Origin: Microbacterium sp. ProA8
Lineage (GTDB): Bacteria; Actinomycetota; Actinomycetes; Actinomycetales; Microbacteriaceae
Direction of reading: 5' to 3'
Assembly (NCBI RefSeq): GCF_039905635.1
Contig: NZ_CP157000.1
Coordinates: 496,001-560,000, forward strand
DNA length: 64,000 nt
The notes below the pieces were generated by a model. It saw only the letters and a list, made by a program, of their open reading frames with translations. It had not been told where the DNA came from and did no database searches. The translations under genes and the position numbers were made by a program. Positions 16,943-28,200 of the stretch are shown piece by piece (the stretch's first letter is position 1; each line of letters begins with the position of its first letter).

Positions 16943-19690
16943 ATGAGCGCGGCGCAGCGCGTGCTGGACGTGTCGATCTCGACCGTGTGCCTGTCGGGCA
17001 CGCTCGAGGACAAGCTCCGCGCCGCGGCCGCGGCCGGGTTCTCGGGTGTCGAGCTGCTGGAGTACGACCTCATCATGTCGACGTGGTCTCCCGGGCGGGT
17101 GGCCCGGGAGGCCGCGGATCTCGGGCTCTCCCTCGAGGTGTATCAGCCGTTCCACGTCGAGACGGTCGCGCCGGACCGCTTCGGCGCCGCCCTCCGCCGC
17201 GCCGAGCGCAAGTTCGAGCTGCTCTCCGAACTCGGGGCCGGCGTGCTGGTGTGCTGCTCGTCGAGGACCGACGACGGCGTCGATGACGACGGTCTGACGG
17301 CGGAGCAGCTGCACGCCCTGGCCGAGCGGGCCGCAGAGAGCGGCGTGCGCCTGGCATATGAGGCGGTGCCATGGGGCCGGGTTCGCACCTACGAGCACGC
17401 GTGGCGTCTCATCGAGCAGGTCGACCACCCCGCACTCGGGCTCTGCCTCGACAGCTTCCATGTGCTCTCGGCCGCCAACGACGCGAACGCCGTGTCGCGG
17501 GTGCGCGGCGACAAGGTCTTCCACGTCCAGCTGGCGGACGCCCCCCGTCTCGACATGGACGTCCGCGAGTGGAGCCTCCACTACCGGATGTTCCCCGGTC
17601 AGGGCGCACTCGATGTCGCCGGCTTCCTCGGCCTTCTGCTGTCGATGGGCTACTCCGGGCCCCTCGCGATCGAGGTCTTCAACGACATCTATCAGCAGGA
17701 GGATCCCCGGCACGCCGCCATCGATGCGATGCGCTCGATGCGGGCGCTGGCCGAGGCGGTGGCCGCGCGCGACCCCGACGATGCGCCCGCTCCGCTCGCC
17801 GGTGGCGAGCTGCCTCCGGCTCCTCGTCTCGAGGGCTTCGCGTTCGCCGAACTCGCGGTGGACGAGGTCTCGGGGCCGCTCGTCTCGCGGGCCCTCACCG
17901 GCCTCGGCTTCGCGCACGTCGGGCAGCACCGCTCCAAGCCGGTGCAGCTGTGGCAGCAGGGCGACGCCCGTGTGCTCCTCAACTCCGCGCCGGAGCGATC
18001 GATCGACCCGGCCAGTGCGGCGATCTGCGCACTGGCGGTGCAGACGGCCGATGCGGCCGCGTCGATGCGGCGGGCCGAGAGCCTGCTGGCGCCGAAGCTC
18101 GCCCGTCGCCGGGCGCCGGACGAGATCGATCTCGCGTCGGTGGCCACGCCCGACGGCACCGCGCTGTTCTTCTGCGACGCCACCGGGAGCACGCCCTGGA
18201 TCGAAGATTTCGCCCCGATCGAGGCCCCGACCGGGGCGGCAGAGGCCGACGACGCGTCACCGCTCCTGACCCGTATCGACCATGTATCGGTCACCGAGTC
18301 CATCGACGACTTCGACCAGTCCGCGCTCTTCTTCCACTCCGTGCTGGGCCTCGTACCGCGACCGCTGACGGAGATCACCGCCCCCTTCGGGCTCATCCGC
18401 ACCTGGTCCGCCAGCGGTCCCGACGGCTGCGTCCGCGTGGCGCTCAGCACGAACCCGCTCCGGCGGGGTGACTGGTCGCCGGGTGTCACGAGCCCGCAGC
18501 TGGTGGCCTTCGCCACCGATGATGCGATCGCCTGCGCGAGGGCGATGCGCGAGCGCCGGGCGCCTCTCCTCGAGATGCCCGCGAACTACTACGACGACCT
18601 CGAAGCACGGCTCGCGCTGCCCGCCGAGTTCGTCGCGGCGCTGTGCGAGAACTCGATCCTCTATGACCGCGACGCGCAGGGTGAGTTCCTGCACTTCTTC
18701 ACGGAGATGCTCGGCTCGCGGGTCTTCTTCCAGGTGGTGCAGCGGATCGACGGCTACGACGGCTTCGGCGACCCGCGCAGTGTCGCTCTGCGCATGGCCG
18801 CGCATCGCCGGCAGCGCATGCGCACACTGGCGAGCGACCCGATCGAGCCCGCATCCGGGCACCGTCACGACTACTCGCTGGCCCACCTCACGGCGTTGAG
18901 TCTGTCACCGCCGGAACTGGTGGATGCCGCGGCCGCCGCCGGCTACCGCTACGTCGGCCTGCGCATGACCAAGGTGACCCCGCAGGAGCCCCACTACCCG
19001 CTGGCGTACGACCCGGCGCTGATGCGCAGGACGAAGACGCATCTTGCGGCGACCGGGGTGGAGGTGCTCGACATCGAGCTCGCCCGCATCACCTCGGGCG
19101 ACAGCCCCCGCGACTATCTGCGCTTCCTCGAGGCCGGTGCGGAACTCGGCGCGCGCCACGTCATCGCCCAGCTGCCCGACTCGGACTTCGCCCGCAAGAC
19201 GGACCGCTTCTCGGAGCTCTGTCAGCTGGCGCTTCCTCTCGGCCTCACGATCGACCTCGAGTTCCCGTCATGGACGGAGACGCCCGACCTCGGGGAGGCG
19301 ACGCGGGTGCTGCGAGCGGCGGATCAGCCGAATGCGGGCCTGCTCATCGACCTGCTGCACTTCGCCCGCTCCCGATCGAGTGTGGAGGATCTGCGGGATC
19401 TTCCGCCCGAGTGGTTCCACTACGCGCACGTGTGCGATGCCCCCGCGGAGATGCCGGCGACCACCGAAGGGCTGATCCACACCGCCCGCTTCGAGAGGCT
19501 CTTCCCGGGCGAAGGAGGCATCGACATGCTCGGCATCCTCGATGCCCTGCCGGCCGGCCTTCCGTTCGCGCTCGAGATTCCGCGGGCGACGCTCGTCGCG
19601 CAGGTCGGCGGCAAGGAGCACGCCCGCCTCGCGATCGCGGCCGCTCGCCGCCACCTCGACGCCGCGCACGCCGTCACGGGATCCGCCTGA
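16943..19690 (+). CDS. Three-domain fusion: dehydroshikimate dehydratase-like barrel, HPPD/VOC-like part, second TIM barrel
   Basis: This 915-residue protein has three parts. Residues 8-285 are a xylose-isomerase-like TIM barrel with CLDSFHVLSA and AIEVFNDIYQQ, as in 3-dehydroshikimate dehydratases. Residues about 295-620 resemble the 4-hydroxyphenylpyruvate-dioxygenase-like half of QsuB (TRIDHVSVTES, FLHFFTEMLGSR). Residues about 630-910 are another AP-endonuclease-2 barrel (GYRYVGLRM, GLLIDLLHFARS, PFALEIPRATL). QsuB-type enzymes end after the second part, so the third barrel is an addition. At the usual FFE metal-ligand position the sequence reads FFQVVQR (Gln597). The ATG at 16943 matches the paralogue at 1428; a GTG at 16907 is the alternative, and neither has a strong ribosome site. 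It is last in the four-gene operon. Confidence 0.83.
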   Translation: MSAAQRVLDVSISTVCLSGTLEDKLRAAAAAGFSGVELLEYDLIMSTWSPGRVAREAADLGLSLEVYQPFHVETVAPDRFGAALRRAERKFELLSELGAGVLVCCSSRTDDGVDDDGLTAEQLHALAERAAESGVRLAYEAVPWGRVRTYEHAWRLIEQVDHPALGLCLDSFHVLSAANDANAVSRVRGDKVFHVQLADAPRLDMDVREWSLHYRMFPGQGALDVAGFLGLLLSMGYSGPLAIEVFNDIYQQEDPRHAAIDAMRSMRALAEAVAARDPDDAPAPLAGGELPPAPRLEGFAFAELAVDEVSGPLVSRALTGLGFAHVGQHRSKPVQLWQQGDARVLLNSAPERSIDPASAAICALAVQTADAAASMRRAESLLAPKLARRRAPDEIDLASVATPDGTALFFCDATGSTPWIEDFAPIEAPTGAAEADDASPLLTRIDHVSVTESIDDFDQSALFFHSVLGLVPRPLTEITAPFGLIRTWSASGPDGCVRVALSTNPLRRGDWSPGVTSPQLVAFATDDAIACARAMRERRAPLLEMPANYYDDLEARLALPAEFVAALCENSILYDRDAQGEFLHFFTEMLGSRVFFQVVQRIDGYDGFGDPRSVALRMAAHRRQRMRTLASDPIEPASGHRHDYSLAHLTALSLSPPELVDAAAAAGYRYVGLRMTKVTPQEPHYPLAYDPALMRRTKTHLAATGVEVLDIELARITSGDSPRDYLRFLEAGAELGARHVIAQLPDSDFARKTDRFSELCQLALPLGLTIDLEFPSWTETPDLGEATRVLRAADQPNAGLLIDLLHFARSRSSVEDLRDLPPEWFHYAHVCDAPAEMPATTEGLIHTARFERLFPGEGGIDMLGILDALPAGLPFALEIPRATLVAQVGGKEHARLAIAAARRHLDAAHAVTGSA

Positions 19691-19748
19691 TCATCGCCCG
19701 CGGACGAACGGGCGTGTGACCTGCGGCGGCGGACTGCAGGAGCCTCGT

Positions 19749-19997
19749 TCAGTCGTCCGCTTCGCTGGGCTGAGCCGACTTCCGCCGCTCCAGCTGCCAG
19801 TGGATCTCGTGCGTCGTGGGGTGTCGCCACTCGCGGAGCCGGTACTCGAAGCCGGGCAGCAGGACGATCGGGATGGGGTCGGGTGAGGCGGGAGCGACGG
19901 CGCCCACCACGATCTTCGCGTCCGCGGGGATGAACGGCGACTGGGCGGGGATCGGCGCGGTCAGGATCTCGACGGGGTCTCCATACGGGCGCGGCAT
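19749..19997 (-). CDS. Small hypothetical protein
   Basis: The 82-residue protein (MPRPYGDPVEILTAP...) is Pro-rich in its first half and ends with charged residues. It has no membrane helix or known motif. The coding frame has normal GC3 bias and runs to a clean stop, which favours a real gene. It sits divergent from the DUF7882-like gene. The ribosome site is weak, and function is unknown. Confidence 0.55.
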   Translation of the reverse strand: MPRPYGDPVEILTAPIPAQSPFIPADAKIVVGAVAPASPDPIPIVLLPGFEYRLREWRHPTTHEIHWQLERRKSAQPSEADD

Positions 19998-20039
19998 AGG
20001 ACCAGACCGTAGCACAGGCGCGTTCCCTATCGAGTGCCA

Positions 20040-20068
20040 TTGACTATTGGGTCTCGCATAGCTACGTG
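20040..20068 (+). promoter_or_regulatory. Possible sigma-A promoter
   Basis: TTGACT at 20040-20045 and TACGTG at 20063-20068 are separated by 17 bp in an AT-rich patch upstream of the small gene at 20222. The -10 is a poor match, so this is a weak call. Confidence 0.3.
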
Positions 20069-20221
20069 ATAGAGTGACATGCAGTGAACCGATGGGACAT
20101 TGCCGGGAATTCTTTCCTATCGCCTCACTCCGCGATATGGCCCGACCCCCGCGATCAGCGGCGCACCCGACGCCCCGCACGACGGAGCTGTCGGATCGGG
20201 CTTCGACTCCGAGGACGAATC

Positions 20222-20524
20222 ATGGGAACGATGTACTACGGCGGGTCCGCGATGCCCATCCGCATCGCCGATCGCGCGCTCGCCCACCTGAAGGTCGTCG
20301 TCGCCACCAAGCTGCGGCGAAGTGAGAGCTTCACCGTGTCGTGGCAGCACGCAGACGACGAGCCCCCGGGACGATCGACGCTGTGGGTGCATCCCTCGAT
20401 CGCGCTGCGCTTCGTGTTCGAAGACCCCCAGCCTCCGCAGTTGAATCGTGCCTGGATAGAAGAGCTCGCCAAGTCGGCGAACGCCACGGGAGGCATCGCG
20501 CTCGGCGCTGAGGACCTCGGCTGA
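20222..20524 (+). CDS. Small conserved protein, DUF7882-like
   Basis: The 100-residue protein begins MGTMYYGGSAMPIRIADRAL. It contains SFTVSWQH and a serial STLWVHPSIALRFVF stretch, and ends in an acidic helix. I recognise this pattern from small proteins common in Microbacteriaceae, sometimes annotated as ATP-dependent DNA ligase because of weak similarity. The protein is too short for any ligase. The ATG follows GAGGA. It stands alone with its own 200-bp upstream region. Function is not known. Confidence 0.75.
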   Translation: MGTMYYGGSAMPIRIADRALAHLKVVVATKLRRSESFTVSWQHADDEPPGRSTLWVHPSIALRFVFEDPQPPQLNRAWIEELAKSANATGGIALGAEDLG

Positions 20525-20678
20525 CACACCCGTCGCAGAGGATTTTCGCGCGATCCCGGCATCGAGGAGGCGGCCTTCGGCGCGATCTGCGGCGCCAGGG
20601 TCTCAGACCGTGGGATACGGTGCCTGAACGGGGACGACTTCGCGCCGTCTGACGCCCGCACCCCGGATGGGAGACGCC

Positions 20679-21497
20679 ATGGACGACCTCAGGTTCACGA
20701 GCCGGGCCACCTCGCTGCTCGTGCTGCACGCCGGCCCCGGGTTCATCATCCCGAATGCGTGGGACGCCGGGTCCGCCCGCATCCTCGAGCAGGTGGGGTT
20801 CCCCGCGATCGCGACCACGAGTGCGGGCATCGCCTGGGCGTGCGGCGTCCCCGACGGCAACGCGCTGGATCCCGACACCATGTTCGAGCGCCTCGCCGAG
20901 ATCGTCGCCGCGGTCGGCGTGCCGGTCAGCGCCGACCTCGAGGCGGGCTACGGCGACACGCCGGCCGAGGTCGGCCGCACCGTGGCGCGGGCGGCGGGGC
21001 TGGGGATCGCGGGGGCGAACATCGAGGACGCCCAGGACGGCCGGCTCTTCGGCATCGAGGAGGCGGTGCAGCGGCTGGCGGCGGCGCGGGCCGCGGCGCG
21101 GCCCGGCACCTTCGTGCTGAACGCTCGCACCGACACCTACCTCGGCACTGTCGCCGGCGACCCCTTCGAGGAGACCGTCGAGCGTGCCCGCCGATACGTC
21201 AGCGCCGGCGCGGACTGCATCTTCGTCCCGGGGGTGAACGACGAGGAGACCATCCGGCGCCTCGCGGACGCCATCCCCGCACCCCTCAACGTCGTCGCCG
21301 GGCTCGCCTCGAACGTCATCCCGGCGCACACGCTGTTCGGGCTCGGAGTGTCACGGGTGAGCGTCGGTGGCAGCATCGCCCGCGCCGCGCTCAGCCTCGT
21401 CGAGCGGGCCGGACGCGAACTGAAGGAGTCCGGCACGCTCGGCTTCCTCGACGGCGCCCTCGGCTATGCCGAGATACAGGGTCGCTTCGGCGCGTGA
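20679..21497 (+). CDS. Isocitrate lyase/PEP mutase-family protein
   Basis: The 272-residue protein is a PEP mutase/isocitrate lyase superfamily TIM barrel, with IIPNAWDAGSARILEQ, ATTSAGIAWACG, SADLEAGYGD (metal-binding acidic pair), GANIEDAQDG and LNARTDTYL. The family makes or breaks C-C or P-C bonds next to a carboxylate; members act on 2-methylisocitrate, oxaloacetate or phosphonopyruvate. The lyase KKCGH motif is absent, so classical isocitrate lyase activity is unlikely. The ATG at 20679 has GGGAG upstream; an ATG four codons earlier is a poorer choice. It is single and convergent with the exporter gene, with a long inverted repeat between them. Confidence 0.85.
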   Translation: MDDLRFTSRATSLLVLHAGPGFIIPNAWDAGSARILEQVGFPAIATTSAGIAWACGVPDGNALDPDTMFERLAEIVAAVGVPVSADLEAGYGDTPAEVGRTVARAAGLGIAGANIEDAQDGRLFGIEEAVQRLAAARAAARPGTFVLNARTDTYLGTVAGDPFEETVERARRYVSAGADCIFVPGVNDEETIRRLADAIPAPLNVVAGLASNVIPAHTLFGLGVSRVSVGGSIARAALSLVERAGRELKESGTLGFLDGALGYAEIQGRFGA

Positions 21498-21520
21498 CGC
21501 CTCGGCCCCTGAGCCGCCTT

Positions 21521-21564
21521 GGTCCCTGAGCTTGTCGAAGGGCGCTTCGACAGGCTCAGCGACC
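21521..21564. repeat. Inverted repeat of the GACAGGCTCAG type, probable bidirectional terminator
   Basis: Two 20-base arms (21521-21540 and 21545-21564) pair with two mismatches around a 4-base loop, between convergent genes. The core CTTCGACAGGCTCAG resembles dispersed palindromes I know from Microbacteriaceae genomes. Confidence 0.7.
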
Positions 21565-21602
21565 GGCGCGCCGCTTCGGCGCCTGAGCCGAGCGGGTCCC
21601 GA

Positions 21603-23929
<2,327 letters not shown>

Positions 23930-23939
23930 ATCATGCAGT

Positions 23940-23966
23940 TTTGCACTCTAGGCCGCTGTGTGCAAA
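23940..23966. promoter_or_regulatory. Palindromic operator upstream of tetR-exporter operon
   Basis: TTTGCAC and GTGCAAA are perfect inverted arms with a 13-base spacer, just upstream of the TetR start, in the 47-bp gap that also follows the next regulator gene. It probably covers the promoter. Confidence 0.65.
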
Positions 23967-23976
23967 TTCTCCATGC

Positions 23977-25083
23977 TCAGGTGACTCTGCGCACCGTCGA
24001 TTCGCGGGGCAGCAGCTCGGGCAGTAGATGCACGCGCTGCACCGGACGCCGGCCCCCCTCGCTCAGCCGCGCGACCATCGTCTCGACGGCGAGCCGGCCG
24101 ACGTGCTGCTTGGGCGGGCGGAGTGCGGTGATCGCGGGCTCGGCGCTCTCGGCCACCTCGTCGTCGTACGCGATGATCGCGAGGTCGTCGGGGATCGACC
24201 AGCCGTGGTCGCGGGCGTACTGCTCCAGCAGCACCGCCTGGGGGTCGTTGTGGATGAGCAGGGCGGTGGTCGCTGTCTCGCGGCACCGTCCGAGAAGGTC
24301 GGCGATGAGCGCCTCTCGTGCGACGCCGTCGAGGGCGTCGAGCGTCGCATCGACGTCGACGAGGCACTCGAGGCCGAGCGCCTCCACGGCGCGATCCCAT
24401 CCGCGACGCAGCTGCCACGAGGTGGGGGAGCCCGCGGAAGTCAGGATGCCGACGCGCCGGTGCCCGAGCGAGGCCAGGTGGTCGGCGGCCAGCGAGCCGC
24501 CGAAGACGTGGTCGGTGGTGACCCACTCGAGCTTCGTGAGGGCGAGGGCGGACGGCACGCGGCGCTCGGCGAGCACCACGGGGATCGGCAGCGCTTCGAG
24601 CCAGTGCAGCAGCGCCCGACCGTCGGCTCCGAGCGTCTCGGGCGCCACGATGAGTCCGTGCAGGCTCCCCGATTCGACGAGCGATGAGATCTGGCGCCGC
24701 TGATCGTCGACCGAATAGCTCGCGCCGCGGAGGATGAGCTGCACGCCGAGCTCCGTGGCGGCGGCGCGCGCGCCGATGATGATGTGCGGCCAGTAGTAGC
24801 TGAGCGACGGCACGACCATGCCCACCCGGAAGCGGATCGGCGCACCGGTGGCCGACGCGGGCACCGTCGTGTCGAGCCGGCTGCGCAGCGTGGCGCCGCC
24901 GTGGACGCGGGTGACGAGGCCCCGGTCGGCGAGGTGGCCGATGTCGCGGCGGATGGTGAGCTCCGACACCCGCAGCTCCCGCGCGAGGTCGGCGACCCGG
25001 ACCGAACCGGTTCGGCGCAGCTCGTCGAGGATGTGCTCGCGGCGCGAGAGGCCGAAGGCAGGCGGGTCTGTGGGCGGCTCCAT
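23977..25083 (-). CDS. Hybrid regulator: DeoR-type DNA-binding domain with LacI-type sugar-sensor domain
   Basis: The 368-residue protein begins with a DeoR-like winged helix (RREHILDELRRTGSVRV, then LARELRVSELTIRRDIGHL and RVHGGATL). It is followed not by the usual DeoR sugar-phosphate domain but by a LacI/periplasmic-binding-like sensor (about 80-365), with VGMVVPSLSYYWPHI, GLIVAPE, ADHLASLGHRRVGILT and IAYDDEVAESAEPAITAL. It should therefore sense a free sugar. The ATG at 25083 is preferred, because upstream in-frame ATGs lie within two tandem TGTTCGATT repeats that look like operators. It is divergent from the GH59-type gene, which it probably controls. Confidence 0.87.
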   Translation of the reverse strand: MEPPTDPPAFGLSRREHILDELRRTGSVRVADLARELRVSELTIRRDIGHLADRGLVTRVHGGATLRSRLDTTVPASATGAPIRFRVGMVVPSLSYYWPHIIIGARAAATELGVQLILRGASYSVDDQRRQISSLVESGSLHGLIVAPETLGADGRALLHWLEALPIPVVLAERRVPSALALTKLEWVTTDHVFGGSLAADHLASLGHRRVGILTSAGSPTSWQLRRGWDRAVEALGLECLVDVDATLDALDGVAREALIADLLGRCRETATTALLIHNDPQAVLLEQYARDHGWSIPDDLAIIAYDDEVAESAEPAITALRPPKQHVGRLAVETMVARLSEGGRRPVQRVHLLPELLPRESTVRRVT

Positions 25084-25103
25084 GATCGGCTCAGCGTACA
25101 ACT

Positions 25104-25149
25104 GTGTTCGATTCGCTTCAACCATGAACGAGTCTGTTCGATTGGCTTC
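25104..25149. promoter_or_regulatory. Tandem TGTTCGATTSGCTTC repeats between regulator and glycosidase
   Basis: TGTTCGATTCGCTTC at 25104-25118 and TGTTCGATTGGCTTC at 25135-25149 are 31 bp apart, about three helical turns. TGTTCGATT resembles half-sites of DeoR-type regulators such as GlpR. They lie between the divergent regulator and GH59 genes. Confidence 0.6.
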
Positions 25150-25268
25150 CGGCATCCGTGGATTTCGATGGAGGATCTCGCTGCGGGCACGGAGTCGTGC
25201 CCTTTTCGTGCGTCGAAGCCGGCCCTGGTTCGCGAGCGCACGTGGAAGCCCAGGGAACGGAGACTGCG

Positions 25269-28200
25269 ATGTCGCAGGCAGGGACACCTCGTCCGAAGGA
25301 CGCTCAGAAGCCACCGCGCAGAATGAGGATCGCGCTGACGGCGGCCTTGACCGCCGCGGTGATCGCGGCCCCGCTCGCGGTGCCCACCATGGCGCAGGCG
25401 GCCGTGACCGATCCGGTCGTCGTCACCGTCAACGGCGCCGATGTCGCCGCCGCAGCGCAGAACCGGAACGGGCTCACGTTCAAGGGCTTCGGCGTGCTGT
25501 CGGCGAACTCGACGAGTGCGCTGCTGCTCGACTATAAGTCGCAGCATCCCGAGAAGTACTGGGAGCTGATCGAGACGCTCTTCGGCGGCGACCACCCGAT
25601 CATGAACACCGTCAAGATCGAGATGGGCAACGACCGCAACACCTCGACCGGCCCGAACGCGTCCACCATGCGCTCGCGCGACGAGTACCCCAACGTGCTC
25701 CGCGAGCCGGGCTTCCAGCTCGCCGCCGACGCGCAGCTCGTCGCCCACGGCGACATCCACGTCAGCATCCTCCGGTGGAACCGCCCGGCGTGGGTGGCGA
25801 ACGATGCCGACCAGTACATCTGGTTCAAGAACACCGTCATCGCGGCGTACCGCGAGTTCGGCGTGATGGTCGACTCGATCAACCCCGACACCAACGAGAC
25901 CAGCAACCCGAACATCCCGCTCTACAAGACCTTCTCAGGGTGGGTCGCGAACGACGCCGCGGGGTACGAGGGCGCCAGCGCTGCCGACCCGAACAACGGG
26001 TTCGCGTCGGAGGAGGAGAAGAGCCTCTTCCACGCCATCCGCACCGTCGCCGCCGACACCGTCGGCACGCCGCCGGTCTCGTTCGGCAACGCGATGACCT
26101 CCCCCACCGATTCGTCGCTGCGCGACGCCGTCGACGTGGTCGGGTTCCACTACTCCAGCGCCGACGACAGCGCCGGCAACATGAAGAAGATCGCCGAGCA
26201 GCTCGACCAGGAGGTCTGGAACTCGGAGGGCCAGTCGACGTTCTCGAGCTCGGCCGACCGCCCGAACAACAACGCGAGCAACGAGCAGGGCGGCTTCGGC
26301 ACGCAGTTCGGCGGCACGAACAGCGCGCTCGAGATGGGCAACTGGGTCACGACCGGCTTCTCGGCCTCGCGGCGCACCCTCAACATCTTCCAGCCGGCGA
26401 TCGGCTCGTTCTACGACGGGTTCCAGTACTCGTCGAAGGAGCTCGTCAACGCGCGCGACCCGTGGTCGGGCTGGATGTACTACGACGGCGGCCTCGCCGT
26501 CATCGAGCAGTTCACGCAGTTCGCGAAACTCGGGTGGGAGAACGCCGACAACACGGCGGGAATCTGGCGGGCCATCCCGCAGGCCTCGAAGAGCGAGCTC
26601 GGCACCGGCAACCCGCCGAGTGGCGCGCGCGCGGGCGGGGCGTCGTACACGACGCTGGCCGCCCCCGACGCCTCGGACTTCTCGACGGTCGTCATCAACG
26701 ACTCGAGCTTCACCAAGACCTATCGCATCGTCCCGAACGGGCTGAACCTCGGCGCAGACCAGACGGCAGAGCTGTGGGAGACCCGCGCTGCCGACGACGG
26801 CGAGTCCTACGACGCGAACTACCTGAAGCCGGTCGGCGAGCTCGCTCCCGCGGCTGACGGCTCGTACACCGTCACGGTCAAGCCGTGGTCGGCGCTCACG
26901 TTCACCACGCTCGACCACGCGACCGCAGGGGCGGGCGGCGAGCTCACCGCGAAGGACGGCTACGGCAGCTCGCTGCCGACGTCGAAGGAGTACACCGACC
27001 CCGAGGGCGGCCGCGATGTGCTCGACACGGACGCGAGCGGAAACGTCAACGGCGTGACCGACGACGCGTTCCTCTACGCCGACGACTTCGACTACGCCGA
27101 AGCCGGCACCATCAAGGGCTACGACCCGGCGACGGGGCAGCTCGTCGACACCGGCGAGACGTTCCTCGGCAGCCGCGGCGCCGAGACGAAGCCCGACGGC
27201 ACGCCGACGACCCAGAACGAGGACCTCGGCGCGACCCCGCGCTACACGAACGACACGAACGGCGCGTTCGAGTCGGTGGCGACGGCGTCTTCCGGTGGAG
27301 CAGGGGATGCCGCCCACGACCGCGTGCTGCGCCAGCAGGTGGGCCCCGGCATGGCCGGGGGCGCATGGAACGCCGGCGACCCCAAGACCACGATCGGCGA
27401 CGCGCGCTGGGCGAACTACACGGTCTCGTCGGACGTGCTCTTCGAGGCGACCGGATCGCAGTACGCGACCATCGGCGCCCGTGAGCAGGGCGGCACGGCG
27501 AACGGTCAGAGCGTCTCGGCGGCCGAGCTGCGGGTCGACCCGGCCGGTGCCTGGACGTTCATGCGCTACGGCGCCACGCTGTCGAGCGGCAGCGTCGCCG
27601 GCACCCCGGCCGCCGCCTTCAAGACCGGCGCCGGCGTCTGGAACAACATCGCGGTGAAGGTCGCCGGCAACGTCTACACGGCGCTCATCAACGGTGTGCA
27701 GGTCGCGACGTACACGGATGCCGCACCGCAGGCCGCCGGCCGGATCCAGCTGGGCTCGAGCTTCAACTTCGTGCAGTTCGACAACCTGAAGATCGAGACC
27801 GTGCCCGGCTACACGCCGTACTACGCGACGATCATCGACGGCATGCACCAGACCAGCTGGGACGACCGCTCGGTCCCGGTGCTGAAGTTCGATGCGAGCT
27901 GGAGCCACGTCAACGGCCAGGGCATGTTCGAGTGGCAGCGGACGGCATCGAAGAGCACCGCCAAGGGCGCGGCGATGACGTACTCGTTCACCGGCACCGG
28001 CCTCGACATCATCGGCACGAACAACGGAGCGACGACCCTCGACGTCATCGTCGACGGCGTGACGGTCGCGGCGGCCGCCCCGACGTTCGCGGCGGGCAGC
28101 GAGAAGACGACGTTCATCCTCCGCGGGCTGAACGACGCCGCGCACACCGTCGTCATCAGGACGGCGAACGATGCGTCGATCAACGTCGACGCGGTGGGCG

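Noticed and set aside
20088..20100. CCGATGGGACA as a further copy of the IclR-type motif
   Set aside because: It lacks the GAR-TGG spacing of the other copies and is upstream of an unrelated small gene; likely chance.
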